A stretch of DNA of 64,000 nt from Hyphomicrobiales bacterium (GCA_900471515.1 UCFC01000013.1:62001-126000); one strand, 5' to 3'. Positions 52,546-62,018 are shown, counted from the first letter of the stretch. The notes: generated from the sequence alone by a model not told the origin. A program made the numbers and translations.

Positions 52546-54375
52546 TCAGCTGCGGGCCATGACGTAACTGCCGGGAGCTTCTTCGATCGCGTTGAGGGCT
52601 GCCCCGCCCACCTTGCGGGCAGCCACGCGCTCGCCGTTCTGCGCCTCGATCCAGGCGTGCCAGTGCGGCCACCAGGAGCCGGCCGTCTCCTTTGCCTTGG
52701 CAAGCCATGCATCATAGTCGCCCTTGGCCGGTCCGCCGGTCCAGAACTGGTACTTGTGCTTGTCGGGCGGATTGACGACCCCGGCAATATGGCCGGAGCC
52801 GGCAACGACGAACTGCACCTTGCCGCCGAAAAACCGGCTGCCGAGGAAAACGGATTTCGCCGGCGCGATGTGATCCTCGCGGGTTGCAAGATTATAGATC
52901 GGGATCTTGATGTCCTTCAGCGACAGGGTCTTGCCGTCGAGGATCATCTCATCCTTGGTAAGTGCGTTCCTGAGATAGCAGTTGCGCAGGTAGAAGGCAT
53001 GGTTGGCCGCCGCCATGCGGGTCGAATCGGCGTTCCAGAACAACAGGTCGAAGGGCAGGGGCTCCTGGCCCTTCAGGTAGTTGTTGACGAAATAGGGCCA
53101 GATGAGCTCGCTCGCCCGCAGCATGTTGAAGGCCGTCGACATGCGCGAACCGTCGAGATAGCCAAGCTCCTGCATATGCGCTTCCAGCGCCTGCAGCTGC
53201 TCCTCGTCGACAAAGACCTTCAGGTCGCCGGCATGAGTGAAATCCACCTGGGTGGTGAAGAGCGTCGCGCTCTTGATGCGCTTGTTCTTCTCCTTGGCGT
53301 GCAGGGCAAGGGTTGCCGCCAGCAGCGTGCCGCCCACGCAATAGCCGATGGCGTTGACCTCCTTCTCGCCTGTCGCCTTCTCGACCGTTTCCAGCGCGAA
53401 ATCGACGCCTTCCCTTGCGTAAGCCGTCCAGTCCTTCGATGCGTGGCGGCTGTCCGGGTTGACCCAGGAAATGACGAAAACCGTGTGCCCCTGGTCCACG
53501 CACCATTTGATGAAGGATTTCTGCGGGTTGAGGTCGAGAATGTAGAATTTGTTGATCCAGGGCGGGCAGATCAGCAGCGGCCGTTTCAGCACGGTTTCCG
53601 TGGAAGCTTCGTACTGGATGATCTGGCAGATCTCGTTCTGGGCGATCACCTTGCCCGGCGTCAGCGCCATGTCGCGGCCGACCGCGAATTTGGTCATGTC
53701 GGTCTGGCGCAGCCTGAGTTCGCCGCGCCCGGCGATAATGTCCTCGGCGAGCATTTTCATGCCGCGCACGAGGTTTTCGCCGCTGGTCGCGATCGTCTCG
53801 CGGTAGATCTGCGGATTGGTGACGACGAAATTGGTGGGCGAAAGCGCAGCCGTGATCTGCTTCACATAGAAGCCGGCCTTGTGTTTCGTGTGCTCGTCCA
53901 GTCCCTCGGTCTCGGCCACGAGCTTTTCGGCCCAGTCGGCGGTCACGAAATAGACCTGCTTTAGAAATTCGAAGAAGGGATTTTTCTGCCAGTCCTCGTC
54001 TGCGAAGCGCTTGTCCTTGCGCTCGGCCTCCTGCTTGATCGTCTCGCCCTGCATACGCTGCATCGAGCGCATCCAGATGCCGAAGAAGGAGGTCATGAGC
54101 TGGGTTTGCGCCTCAAACGTCCGGCGCGGATCGGAAATCCAGTATTCCGTGACCCTGGAAAGCGTCTTCACCATGTCGGTGACGGGTTCGACGACCGTAT
54201 CGGAGATTTCGCCGCGCTCGCGCGGGCCAAGCCATGCAGACGCCGCCTTGCCGAGATTTTCGAGCGCACGCGCGAAGTTCATCGCCATGGCCTCGGGATC
54301 CTTCAGGAGATAGGGATCGAGATCCTTGGCGTCGAAACCCAGCTTGGCACCATTCTCCTGTTTGCTGTCGGTCAC
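52546..54375 (-). CDS. phaC: Class I poly(3-hydroxyalkanoate) synthase
   Basis: 609 residues. Polymerises hydroxyacyl-CoA into PHB granules. The PhaC N-terminal domain precedes an alpha/beta hydrolase core. The lipase-like box is GYCVGGT with catalytic Cys346; the catalytic Asp is in the segment downstream (REDHIAPAKSVFLG) and the His in GSGHIAGVVNPP. The start is a GTG with GGAGGAA; a nearer ATG is out of frame. No phaA/phaB neighbours. Typical of rhizobia, which store PHB. Confidence 0.95.
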   Translation of the reverse strand: MTDSKQENGAKLGFDAKDLDPYLLKDPEAMAMNFARALENLGKAASAWLGPRERGEISDTVVEPVTDMVKTLSRVTEYWISDPRRTFEAQTQLMTSFFGIWMRSMQRMQGETIKQEAERKDKRFADEDWQKNPFFEFLKQVYFVTADWAEKLVAETEGLDEHTKHKAGFYVKQITAALSPTNFVVTNPQIYRETIATSGENLVRGMKMLAEDIIAGRGELRLRQTDMTKFAVGRDMALTPGKVIAQNEICQIIQYEASTETVLKRPLLICPPWINKFYILDLNPQKSFIKWCVDQGHTVFVISWVNPDSRHASKDWTAYAREGVDFALETVEKATGEKEVNAIGYCVGGTLLAATLALHAKEKNKRIKSATLFTTQVDFTHAGDLKVFVDEEQLQALEAHMQELGYLDGSRMSTAFNMLRASELIWPYFVNNYLKGQEPLPFDLLFWNADSTRMAAANHAFYLRNCYLRNALTKDEMILDGKTLSLKDIKIPIYNLATREDHIAPAKSVFLGSRFFGGKVQFVVAGSGHIAGVVNPPDKHKYQFWTGGPAKGDYDAWLAKAKETAGSWWPHWHAWIEAQNGERVAARKVGGAALNAIEEAPGSYVMARS

Positions 54376-54523
54376 GCATTTCCTCCGGCGGCAGCATCCA
54401 TTGTTTGTTCGTTGTACATCTGCGTCGATGAAGAAAACAAGTTCCGCACGTTCGCTCTCATGCTATTGCTTTGTCGCTGCGACGAATTTAACAGTCGAAG
54501 CAGGCAGGATTGGATCATCAGGC

Positions 54524-54946
54524 ATGACGACGACAGGCATTGGGCATATCGCGACCTTCACCCGCACGGCAGCACTCTGCGCGGCGGCTGCGGCCATGGC
54601 CATCGCGCTTGCCGGATGCAACAAGACCGCCGAGGAGAAGCAGGCCTTCGCCCGGCGCATGGCCGCGCCGACGGCCGTTGTAATGCCGGCCTCCAAGGGC
54701 GAGCCCGTCGAAGGCGGCCTGGCCAAAAGCAAGGACGGCTACCCGTCCTTCGGCGCGCCGCTGACGGCCGCCAACGTGCAGATGAGCGACGAACAGGCGG
54801 CCGAACTGCAGCATCAGCTGACGGCCCTGACCGCCAAGCGCCAGGCCGGCGCGATCACGGAGGCGGAGTATCAGCGCCGCGTTGCCGAGATGCGGAAACT
54901 GGCCGCCGAACACGGGGCCGAAACGCTCTCCGAAATCTCCAAATAA
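54524..54946 (+). CDS. Predicted lipoprotein
   Basis: 140 residues from the ATG giving MTTTGIGHIATFTR. A signal ends at a lipobox (AIALAGC), so Cys should be lipidated. The mature part is Ala/Glu/Lys-rich and helical (MSDEQAAELQHQLTALTAKR), with KRQAGAITEAEYQRRVAEM, which resembles SHOCT-type short helical domains. Function unknown. It is divergent from phaC. Confidence 0.75.
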   Translation: MTTTGIGHIATFTRTAALCAAAAAMAIALAGCNKTAEEKQAFARRMAAPTAVVMPASKGEPVEGGLAKSKDGYPSFGAPLTAANVQMSDEQAAELQHQLTALTAKRQAGAITEAEYQRRVAEMRKLAAEHGAETLSEISK

Positions 54947-55171
54947 GCCTTGCCTTTCAGGCGATTTGGACGCAAAGCCTTCCGGATGGATCGGAAGATG
55001 CAATTTTCCCGATAATGCGCTTCATGCGCGGCCTCTCCGTCAAAGATTTGCCGCGCAGCTTGAGTTCAAGAGGAATACGGCGCTGCGAGTCTGAAGCTCG
55101 TATCGCAGATGCCGGGAGACGGAACGAGCTTCGACAGCGGTCAGGTTGGCCGCATTTCCATGGGGAAAGAG

Positions 55172-56389
55172 ATGGAAGAGTTTCACAAAGTCCGGCGTTT
55201 GCCGCCCTACGTTTTCGAACAGGTCAACCGTTTGAAAGCGAGCGCGCGAGCGGGCGGGGCCGACATCATCGATCTCGGCATGGGAAACCCTGACCTTCCG
55301 ACCCCCCAGGCGATCGTCGACAAGCTTTGCGAAGTCGTCCAGGACCCGCGCACCCACCGCTACTCGTCCTCCAAGGGCATTCCCGGCCTGCGCCGCGCCC
55401 AGGCTGCCTATTACGCCCGCCGATTCGGCGTGAAGCTGAACCCCGACACGCAGGTGGTTGCCACCCTCGGCTCCAAGGAAGGCTTCGCCAATATGGCGCA
55501 GGCCATCACCGCGCCGGGTGACGTCATCCTCTGCCCGAACCCGACCTACCCGATCCATGCCTTCGGCTTCCTGATGGCCGGCGGCGTGATCCGCTCCATG
55601 TCGGTCGAGCCGGACGACAGCTTCTTCCCGCCGCTCGAGCGCGCCGTGCGCCATTCGATCCCGAAGCCGCTGGCGCTGATCCTGAACTATCCGTCGAACC
55701 CGACGGCCTTCGTGGCAACCCTCGACTTCTATAAGGAGGTCGTGGCCTTTGCGAAGAAGCACGACATCATCGTGCTTTCGGACCTTGCCTATTCGGAAAT
55801 CTATTTCGATGGCGAGCCGCCACCGTCGGTCCTGCAGGTTCCGGGCGCAATGGATGTGACGGTCGAATTCACCTCCATGTCCAAGACCTTCTCCATGCCG
55901 GGCTGGCGCATGGGCTTTGCAGTCGGCAACGAACGGCTGATTGCGGCCCTGACGCGTGTGAAGTCCTACCTGGATTATGGTGCCTTCACGCCGATCCAGG
56001 TCGCGGCGACCCATGCGCTGAATGGCGATGGTTCCGACATCGCCGAAGTCCGCAACGTCTACAAGCGCCGCCGCGACGTCATGGTCGAAAGCTTCGGCAA
56101 GGCCGGCTTCGAAGTGCCGCCGCCGGCCGCAACCATGTTCGCCTGGGCGAAGATCCCGGAAAAGTTCCGTCATCTCGGTTCGCTGGAATTTTCCAAGCTC
56201 CTGGTCGAGAAGGCAGACGTTGCCGTTGCCCCGGGCATCGGCTTCGGCGAACAGGGCGATGACTACGTTCGTCTGGCGCTGGTCGAGAACGAACACCGCA
56301 TCCGCCAGGCTGCGCGCAACATCAAGAAGTTCATGTCGACGGCAGACGAGACGATGCACAACGTCATCTCGCTCAACGCCCACCGTTAA
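55172..56389 (+). CDS. Class I aminotransferase, LL-DAP/AlaC-like
   Basis: 405 residues. ADIIDLGMGNPDLPTPQAIV and THRYSSSKGIPGLRRAQAAY mark the family; the PLP lysine is in TSMSKTFSMPGWRMGF (about residue 237). It is widely annotated as LL-diaminopimelate aminotransferase or alanine transaminase AlaC; rhizobia make DAP by the DapC route, so a broad-range alanine/aspartate aminotransferase is likelier. The ATG giving MEEFHKVRRLPPYVF is chosen; two upstream in-frame codons (55160, 55109) are less supported. Followed by a terminator and then hom. Confidence 0.88.
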   Translation: MEEFHKVRRLPPYVFEQVNRLKASARAGGADIIDLGMGNPDLPTPQAIVDKLCEVVQDPRTHRYSSSKGIPGLRRAQAAYYARRFGVKLNPDTQVVATLGSKEGFANMAQAITAPGDVILCPNPTYPIHAFGFLMAGGVIRSMSVEPDDSFFPPLERAVRHSIPKPLALILNYPSNPTAFVATLDFYKEVVAFAKKHDIIVLSDLAYSEIYFDGEPPPSVLQVPGAMDVTVEFTSMSKTFSMPGWRMGFAVGNERLIAALTRVKSYLDYGAFTPIQVAATHALNGDGSDIAEVRNVYKRRRDVMVESFGKAGFEVPPPAATMFAWAKIPEKFRHLGSLEFSKLLVEKADVAVAPGIGFGEQGDDYVRLALVENEHRIRQAARNIKKFMSTADETMHNVISLNAHR

Positions 56390-56400
56390 TTCCAACCGCG

Positions 56401-56429
56401 AAGACAGCCGCAAGATCTGCGGCTGTCTT
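56401..56429 (+). terminator. Intrinsic terminator after the aminotransferase
   Basis: A perfect 12-base stem (AAGACAGCCGCA / TGCGGCTGTCTT) with a five-base loop and a short T end, 11 bases past the stop. It may only partly block transcription into hom. Confidence 0.7.
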
Positions 56430-56454
56430 TCACCAGACATTTCAGGATCGATCC

Positions 56455-57780
56455 ATGGCAGATGCCCTTAAAATCGGCATTGCGGGCTTGGGTACCGTCG
56501 GTGCCTCGCTTGTTCGCATCATCAGGCAGAAGAGCAACGAACTTGCAGTCACCTGCGGACGCCCGATTACGATTACGGCAGTTTCGGCCCGCGACCGAAC
56601 GAAGGACCGCGGCATCGATCTGGCCGGCATCGCCTGGTACGAACGCCCGGATGAACTGGCCGAAAAGGCCGATATCGACGTCTTCGTCGAGCTGATCGGC
56701 GGCGCCGAGGGAGCTGCCAACAAGGCCGTTCGCGCCGCTCTTTCGCGCGGTCTCCATGTGGTGACAGCCAACAAGGCGCTGCTTGCCTATCACGGTGTCG
56801 AGCTTGCGGCGATCGCCGAGGAAAAGGGCTCGCTGCTCAACTTCGAAGCCGCCGTTGCCGGCGGCATCCCGGTCATCAAGGCGCTGCGTGAATCCCTGAC
56901 GGGCAACACGATCTCGCGCGTCTACGGCATCATGAACGGCACCTGCAACTACATCTTGACCAAGATGGAGAAGGAAGGCCTGTCCTTTGCCGATTGCCTG
57001 AAGGAAGCCCAGCGTCTCGGTTATGCCGAAGCCGATCCGGCTTTCGACATCGAAGGCAACGACACGGCCCACAAGCTGTCGATCCTGACGACGCTTGCCT
57101 TCGGCAACAGGATCGCTGCCGACGATATCTATCTCGAAGGCATCACCAATATCTCGATCGAGGATATCCGCGCTGCCGCCGATCTCGGCTACCGCATCAA
57201 GCTGCTCGGCGTTGCCCAGCGCACGGATACGGGCATCGAACAGCGCGTGCATCCGACCATGGTGCCGGTCGATTCCGTCATCGCCCAGGTCGATGGCGTC
57301 ACCAACGCGGTCGCGATCGAATCCGATATTCTCGGCGAACTCCTGATGGTCGGCCCCGGTGCCGGCGGCAACGCTACGGCCTCTTCGGTGCTTGGCGATA
57401 TCGCCGACATCGCCAAGAGCCAGCCGGGCGCCCAGCGCGTTCCGGTTCTCGGCCATCCGGCAAAATCGCTGGAACCCTATCGCAAGGCGCAGATCCAGAG
57501 CCATGAGGGCGGCTATTTCATCCGCCTGACCGTTCTCGACCGCACCGGCGTCTTCGCCAGCGTCGCAACCCGCATGGCCGAAAACCACATTTCTCTCGAA
57601 TCGATCGTCCAGCGCTCCAAGCAGCATCTGGCGCCCTCGCATCACCAGACGATCATCCTCGTTACCCACGCGACGATGGAAGACTCAGTGCGCAAGGCCG
57701 TCGCCGCGATCAAGGAAGAGGGCTATCTGGTTGGTGAACCGCAGGTGATCCGCATCGAGCGTCCCAAGGAAGAATCCTGA
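56455..57780 (+). CDS. hom: Homoserine dehydrogenase
   Basis: 441 residues. Reduces aspartate semialdehyde to homoserine for Thr and Met synthesis. NAD(P) site IGIAGLGTVGASLVRII near residue 7, NKALLAYHG near 107, catalytic block GIMNGTCNYILTKMEKEGL near 160 with EADPAFDIEGNDTAHKL, and a C-terminal ACT domain (YFIRLTVLDRTGVFASVATR) for feedback by threonine. It follows the aminotransferase by 65 bases. Confidence 0.96.
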   Translation: MADALKIGIAGLGTVGASLVRIIRQKSNELAVTCGRPITITAVSARDRTKDRGIDLAGIAWYERPDELAEKADIDVFVELIGGAEGAANKAVRAALSRGLHVVTANKALLAYHGVELAAIAEEKGSLLNFEAAVAGGIPVIKALRESLTGNTISRVYGIMNGTCNYILTKMEKEGLSFADCLKEAQRLGYAEADPAFDIEGNDTAHKLSILTTLAFGNRIAADDIYLEGITNISIEDIRAAADLGYRIKLLGVAQRTDTGIEQRVHPTMVPVDSVIAQVDGVTNAVAIESDILGELLMVGPGAGGNATASSVLGDIADIAKSQPGAQRVPVLGHPAKSLEPYRKAQIQSHEGGYFIRLTVLDRTGVFASVATRMAENHISLESIVQRSKQHLAPSHHQTIILVTHATMEDSVRKAVAAIKEEGYLVGEPQVIRIERPKEES

Positions 57781-57807
57781 CATTTGTTCCAGATCGGAAC
57801 AGATCAG

Positions 57808-57842
57808 CCCGCCCGGGGCCTCTCGGGCGGGTTTTCTGTTAT
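57808..57842 (+). terminator. Intrinsic terminator after hom
   Basis: An eight-base GC stem (CCCGCCCG / CGGGCGGG) with an eight-base loop followed by TTTTCTGTTATT. Confidence 0.8.
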
Positions 57843-57870
57843 TAATCAAAGCACTTCACCAAAATTCATA

Positions 57871-57898
57871 TTAACAGATATGCGGATATCGATATAAT
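57871..57898 (+). promoter_or_regulatory. Strong promoter for the small membrane gene and recJ
   Basis: TTAACA and TATAAT with a 16-base spacer in an AT-rich stretch just after the hom terminator. It is one of the best sigma-70-type matches in the window and would start transcription near 57905. Confidence 0.65.
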
Positions 57899-57925
57899 CA
57901 ATCCGGGAGCCGTTGGAGTCGCGGG

Positions 57926-58135
57926 TTGAGGAAGATCGAGCAGACGCAGGACGTAGTGATCGAGCTCGAGAACCCTCGGGCGAGTTCGCCGAAATCTGAA
58001 CCGACGGCGCCTGGAGCCGCCCTTGAATGCGAGCCGCGACAGGGGCGAAATTGGGCCACGCTGCTGATCCTGCTCTCGGTCCTCTTCGTCCAGCTGCTGC
58101 TTATCGGCTTGGTTATCTGGGCAATTTTCTGGTAA
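57926..58135 (+). CDS. Small single-span membrane protein
   Basis: 69 residues from a TTG with GGAG seven bases upstream. A soluble N-terminus (RKIEQTQDVVIELENPRASS, then a Pro/Glu-rich stretch) leads to one C-terminal helix (LLILLSVLFVQLLLIGLVIW). It begins just after a strong promoter and before recJ. Tail-anchored topology is predicted. No family recognised. The promoter and RBS support expression. Confidence 0.55.
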   Translation: MRKIEQTQDVVIELENPRASSPKSEPTAPGAALECEPRQGRNWATLLILLSVLFVQLLLIGLVIWAIFW

Positions 58136-58213
58136 TCCACAGGCCTGAAATCAAGCGCTTTGCTATCCGTTCCGCATCTGTAAAAAGGGCAGATGATGAA
58201 AGCGGAGTTTGGC

Positions 58214-60016
58214 ATGGCAGATCAGGTCGATCCGGTACCGCGCGCCTTTCTGGGCGTCGAAAGATCCGTTCTCGACAATCGCTGGGTTTCGCGCCTCGAC
58301 CAGGCGGGGCAGAACCGCGCCCTTGCCATGTCACAGATGCACGGCCTGCCGGATCTCATCGCCCGCGTGCTTGCCGGACGCGGGGTGACGGTGGATGAAG
58401 CTGTCGAATTTCTCGATCCGACGATCCGCAGCCTCATGCCCGATCCCTACAGGCTGACCGACTGCGAGAAGGCCGCCAGGCGCCTGGCGGAAGCGATCCG
58501 CAAGGGTGAGCCGGTCGCGATCTTCGGCGACTACGACGTCGATGGTGCGGCCTCTTCCGCGCTGATGTATCGCTTCCTGACCCATTTCGGCGTCAAGGCG
58601 CATATCTATATTCCCGATCGCATCTTCGAAGGTTACGGCCCCAATCCGACCGCCATCAATCAGCTGATCGACAACGGCGCGCGCCTGATCGTAACCGTCG
58701 ATTGCGGCTCCACCAGTCATGAGGCGCTGGCGGCCGCCGCCGACCGCAACATCGATGTCGTGGTCATCGACCATCATCAGGTAACGCACGAGCTGCCGCC
58801 CTGCCATTCTCTCGTCAATCCGAATCGCGAGGACGACCTGTCCGGGCTGGGACATCTCTGTGCGGCCGGCGTCGTCTTCATGGTGCTGGTCGCAACGCTG
58901 CGCCTGCTGCGCGAGGCGGGAGACAAGCGCATTCTCGCGATCGATCTCCTGCAGTGGCTGGATATCGTGGCGCTCGCGACCGTCTGCGACGTGGTGCCCC
59001 TCAAGGGGCTCAACCGCGCCTACGTGGTCAAGGGACTGGTTGCCGCGCGCCACCAGAGCAATGCCGGCCTTGCGGCGCTGTTCCGCAAGGCGGGCCTGGC
59101 AGGGCCGGTGACGCCCTACCATTTCGGTTTCCTGATCGGCCCGCGCATCAATGCCGGCGGGCGGATCGGCGACGCGGCGCTCGGAAGCCGCCTGCTGACG
59201 CTGGATGATCCCGTAGAGGCCGAAGCCATCGCCCAAAGGCTGGACGAACTCAACCGCGAGCGGCAGGCCATGGAAGCGGCCATGCTGCAGGAGGCCGAGG
59301 CCGAAGCGTTCGCGGAGTATGGAGACGGCGAGGGGGCTTCCGTCATCGTCACCGCGCATGAGAAATGGCACCCCGGTATTGTCGGCCTCATTGCCGCGCG
59401 CCTGAAGGAGAGGTTCAAGCGGCCCGCCTTCGCCATCGCCTTCGACCCGTCGGGCCGGGGGACCGGCTCGGGCCGGTCGATCAACGGCTTCGACATGGGC
59501 CGGATGGTGCGCGCGGCGGTCGACGAAGGGCTGCTGGTGAAAGGCGGCGGCCACGCCATGGCAGCCGGTCTGACCGTCGAGCGCGGCAAGCTCGGCCTTC
59601 TCAGAGCCTTCTTCACCGAGAAGGCGCAGAAGACGGTGTCGGCCCTTGTCGCCAATGAAACGCTGAAGATCGATGGCGCGATCGCGGCAAGCGGCGCGAC
59701 GATCGATCTCATCGACCGCCTGGAAACGGCAGGACCGTATGGTTCGGGACATTCCCAGCCGGTCTTTGCCGTCCCGGCGCACCGGGTGCGCGATTCGCGC
59801 CTGGTCGGCGAGCGCCATGTGAAAGTGACGTTGGAAGCCATGGACGGCGCGCGCCTCGACGGCATCGCCTTCAGGGCTGCCGAGACCCCGCTCGGCAACC
59901 TGCTGCTCAATTCCCGCGGCGCCAACCTGCATGTCGCAGGCTCGCTCGGCGCAGAGCATTATCAGGGCTCGCGCAGGATCCAGTTGCGCATCAGCGATGC
60001 CGCGCCGGCCAAGTGA
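58214..60016 (+). CDS. recJ: Single-stranded-DNA-specific exonuclease RecJ
   Basis: 600 residues. 5'-3' exonuclease for recombination and mismatch repair. DHH domain: IFGDYDVDGAASSALMYRFL near residue 105, with VIDHHQVTHELPPC near 180. DHHA1 domain: KGGGHAMAAGLTVERGKLGL, then the OB-fold end. The ATG giving MADQVDPVPRAFLGVERS is chosen; an earlier ATG lies seven codons upstream. Confidence 0.95.
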   Translation: MADQVDPVPRAFLGVERSVLDNRWVSRLDQAGQNRALAMSQMHGLPDLIARVLAGRGVTVDEAVEFLDPTIRSLMPDPYRLTDCEKAARRLAEAIRKGEPVAIFGDYDVDGAASSALMYRFLTHFGVKAHIYIPDRIFEGYGPNPTAINQLIDNGARLIVTVDCGSTSHEALAAAADRNIDVVVIDHHQVTHELPPCHSLVNPNREDDLSGLGHLCAAGVVFMVLVATLRLLREAGDKRILAIDLLQWLDIVALATVCDVVPLKGLNRAYVVKGLVAARHQSNAGLAALFRKAGLAGPVTPYHFGFLIGPRINAGGRIGDAALGSRLLTLDDPVEAEAIAQRLDELNRERQAMEAAMLQEAEAEAFAEYGDGEGASVIVTAHEKWHPGIVGLIAARLKERFKRPAFAIAFDPSGRGTGSGRSINGFDMGRMVRAAVDEGLLVKGGGHAMAAGLTVERGKLGLLRAFFTEKAQKTVSALVANETLKIDGAIAASGATIDLIDRLETAGPYGSGHSQPVFAVPAHRVRDSRLVGERHVKVTLEAMDGARLDGIAFRAAETPLGNLLLNSRGANLHVAGSLGAEHYQGSRRIQLRISDAAPAK

Positions 60017-60213
60017 CCGGCCGAAGGCGAGGCTGCGGTTGGGAAAGCGCTGATTTTCCGTGAAGGCAGGCAGGGGCTGGCGATACGCCGCCCGCGATCG
60101 TGCCGATGGCCGGCGGGAGAGGGAACGGGCGCGCGCTTCTCTTGCCGACGATTTTTGCCCGTCGGGATCTGCAAACGCAACTCTATGAAAAACATGAGGA
60201 TAATGAAGGAGAG

Positions 60214-60288
60214 TGGCACGCCCTAGGGGAGTCGAACCCCTCTTTACAGAATGAAAATCTGTCGTCCTAACCGATAGACGAAGGGCGC
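60214..60288 (-). tRNA. tRNA-Glu (anticodon TTC), copy 1
   Basis: 75 bases. The acceptor arm GCGCCCT pairs with AGGGCGT; the anticodon stem ACAGA / TCTGT encloses TTTTCAT. Discriminator G73, encoded CCA. Identical in the body to copy 3. Confidence 0.96.
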
Positions 60289-60306
60289 GTGCTCTGTGGT
60301 GGCGCC

Positions 60307-60335
60307 CTTATAGTCAGCACTTTTGTGCACCGCAA
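60307..60335 (-). promoter_or_regulatory. Promoter of tRNA-Glu copy 1
   Basis: On the minus strand TTGCGG and TATAAG with a 17-base spacer, inside a GCTTGCGG context shared with the copy 3 promoter. Confidence 0.6.
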
Positions 60336-60502
60336 GCGGCAAAATGAGAAAATTTTGTAGGATTATGCAGTTTTTTTCTGGGCTTGTGGAAAAGCCGGAA
60401 ATGGCGGCTTCCTTGCCCGTATTCGGTACCGCCACGAATCCGTTCACCGCTCGCCGACCGTGAGCCGGACAATCTTGCTCTAGGGAAAACGTCGGCTGAT
60501 GC

Positions 60503-60577
60503 TGGTACGCCCTAGGGGAGTCGAACCCCTCTTTACAGAATGAGAATCTGTCGTCCTAACCGATAGACGAAGGGCGC
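60503..60577 (-). tRNA. tRNA-Glu (anticodon CTC)
   Basis: 75 bases. Same body as the TTC copies except that the anticodon loop is TTCTCAT and the discriminator is A73 instead of G73. CCA encoded. It reads GAG only. Confidence 0.95.
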
Positions 60578-60589
60578 AGGCTTTCAGCT

Positions 60590-60618
60590 CAAATAGGAAA
60601 GCGCAACGCGTTCGGCAA
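60590..60618 (-). promoter_or_regulatory. Promoter of tRNA-Glu (CTC)
   Basis: On the minus strand TTGCCG and TATTTG with a 17-base spacer; the -35 context CTTGCC resembles the other two copies but the flanks differ. Confidence 0.45.
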
Positions 60619-60651
60619 GCGGTAAGGAGATACGAAATTGAAAGAAGGAAG

Positions 60652-60726
60652 TGGCACGCCCTAGGGGAGTCGAACCCCTCTTTACAGAATGAAAATCTGT
60701 CGTCCTAACCGATAGACGAAGGGCGC
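60652..60726 (-). tRNA. tRNA-Glu (anticodon TTC), copy 2
   Basis: 75 bases, identical to the copy at 60214-60288 in the body, with G73 and encoded CCA. Its upstream flank is also nearly the same, so the tRNA and its promoter were duplicated as a unit. Confidence 0.96.
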
Positions 60727-60742
60727 GTGCTGTGGTGGCGCC

Positions 60743-60771
60743 CTTATAGTCAGGCACTTCCGATCCCGCAA
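60743..60771 (-). promoter_or_regulatory. Promoter of tRNA-Glu copy 2
   Basis: On the minus strand TTGCGG and TATAAG with a 17-base spacer, the same elements as for the copy at 60214. Confidence 0.6.
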
Positions 60772-60920
60772 GCGGCAAAATCGAAATTTTTCAAAAAAAT
60801 GACAGACGGTTTCCGTCTGTGGAAAATGAGGATTATTGCAGCCGAATCAAAGGGCTGCGGCGGCCGCCGAAAACCGGGCGCAGACCGCTTGCGCAGCGTC
60901 ATGTTTGCAGGCCTTCGAGG

Positions 60921-62018
60921 TCAGATCGCTCTCGCCGAAGCAATCGGCGCGCGCTTGCGGCCGCAGCCCCAGTTCCAGTCGCGGGAATTGCCCGTGTCCA
61001 GATGGACCGAATCCGTGTGGCAATAGGTGCCGACGCCGCCGCGGTTCGGGAGCGACCGGATATATTCGGCGATATCCCATTTGCTGACGCCGTCGATCTG
61101 GATATCGGCGGCTTCGCAGCTCTTGTGCATCGATTCCTCGGCCCCGCCCACTTCGCGGTTGTGCTGTGGATCGCGGTAGCCCGAGGTGACGACGACCGGC
61201 TTGCCGAAATGCGTCTCCACGGTCTTGATGACCCGCATGAGATCGGGCTTGAAGCAGCCGACCTGGACGCCATCGTTCTGCACATGCAGGCCATTCGGCG
61301 CGATGCGCGTCATGCCGGGCAGCGACGCTTTCTGCAGGAGCCCGGAAAGGCTGCCGAGCAGGTTCTGCTTCGGCGCGCTGTAGAGGGCATTCATCGTCGA
61401 TCCCGGAATGCTGCTGCCGGTAAGCGAGGCGGTCTGCACGGGCGCGAGTTTCGTGCTGGTATTCTGCGACGATTGCTGCGGTAGCATCTCGCCCTGCTGC
61501 GGCTCGGGCGGTGCGCTGAACACGCTCGATCGCGGGCCGGCATTCTGCGGCGCGTAGGCGTTCACGCCCTGCGGCTGGATGATCGTCGAGGTCGAATTGT
61601 TCTGCGCCTGCGGCTGATGATCGGAAAAGATGCTCATCGCCTGCGCATTGATTCGCGTCGACTGCATGACGAGGCCGCCGATATTGGCCGGCTGCTGCTG
61701 TTGCATCGCTGGATCGGCGGGCGGAGCGACCGCTGCCGCATTTGCATCCTGCGCCGCCACCTGCGGATCGACGCCGGAGACATTGGTCAGCATCGGATCG
61801 CGATAGGGCTGTTTCGGCGCGCTCGACGATGCGGCGGGCATTGCCGCCGCCAGCCGCGGTGCCGGCTGCGCTTCCGCAGCCGGTGTGGAGACGGCGGCCG
61901 AATCAAGCGCCTTCTTGTCGGAGACGCAGCCGGAAAGCGCCAGGATGGAGCTGGCGATCAGCAAAGCACCGACGGCCTGCCGGCTCGGAGGGGCGATGCG
62001 CTTGTTGTTTCTGGTCAA
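60921..62018 (-). CDS. Peptidase M15-type lipoprotein
   Basis: 365 residues from a TTG with CGGAGA upstream. The signal ends at a lipobox (ASSILALSGC). A Pro/Gln/Ala-rich middle (about 35-220) leads to a D-Ala-D-Ala carboxypeptidase-like M15 domain: VTSGYRDPQHNREVGGAEES, then MHKSCEAADIQIDG, and CHTDSVHLDTGNSRDWNWGC; the His, Asp and His are the zinc ligands. It should trim peptidoglycan in the periplasm or outer membrane. Confidence 0.88.
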   Translation of the reverse strand: MTRNNKRIAPPSRQAVGALLIASSILALSGCVSDKKALDSAAVSTPAAEAQPAPRLAAAMPAASSSAPKQPYRDPMLTNVSGVDPQVAAQDANAAAVAPPADPAMQQQQPANIGGLVMQSTRINAQAMSIFSDHQPQAQNNSTSTIIQPQGVNAYAPQNAGPRSSVFSAPPEPQQGEMLPQQSSQNTSTKLAPVQTASLTGSSIPGSTMNALYSAPKQNLLGSLSGLLQKASLPGMTRIAPNGLHVQNDGVQVGCFKPDLMRVIKTVETHFGKPVVVTSGYRDPQHNREVGGAEESMHKSCEAADIQIDGVSKWDIAEYIRSLPNRGGVGTYCHTDSVHLDTGNSRDWNWGCGRKRAPIASARAI

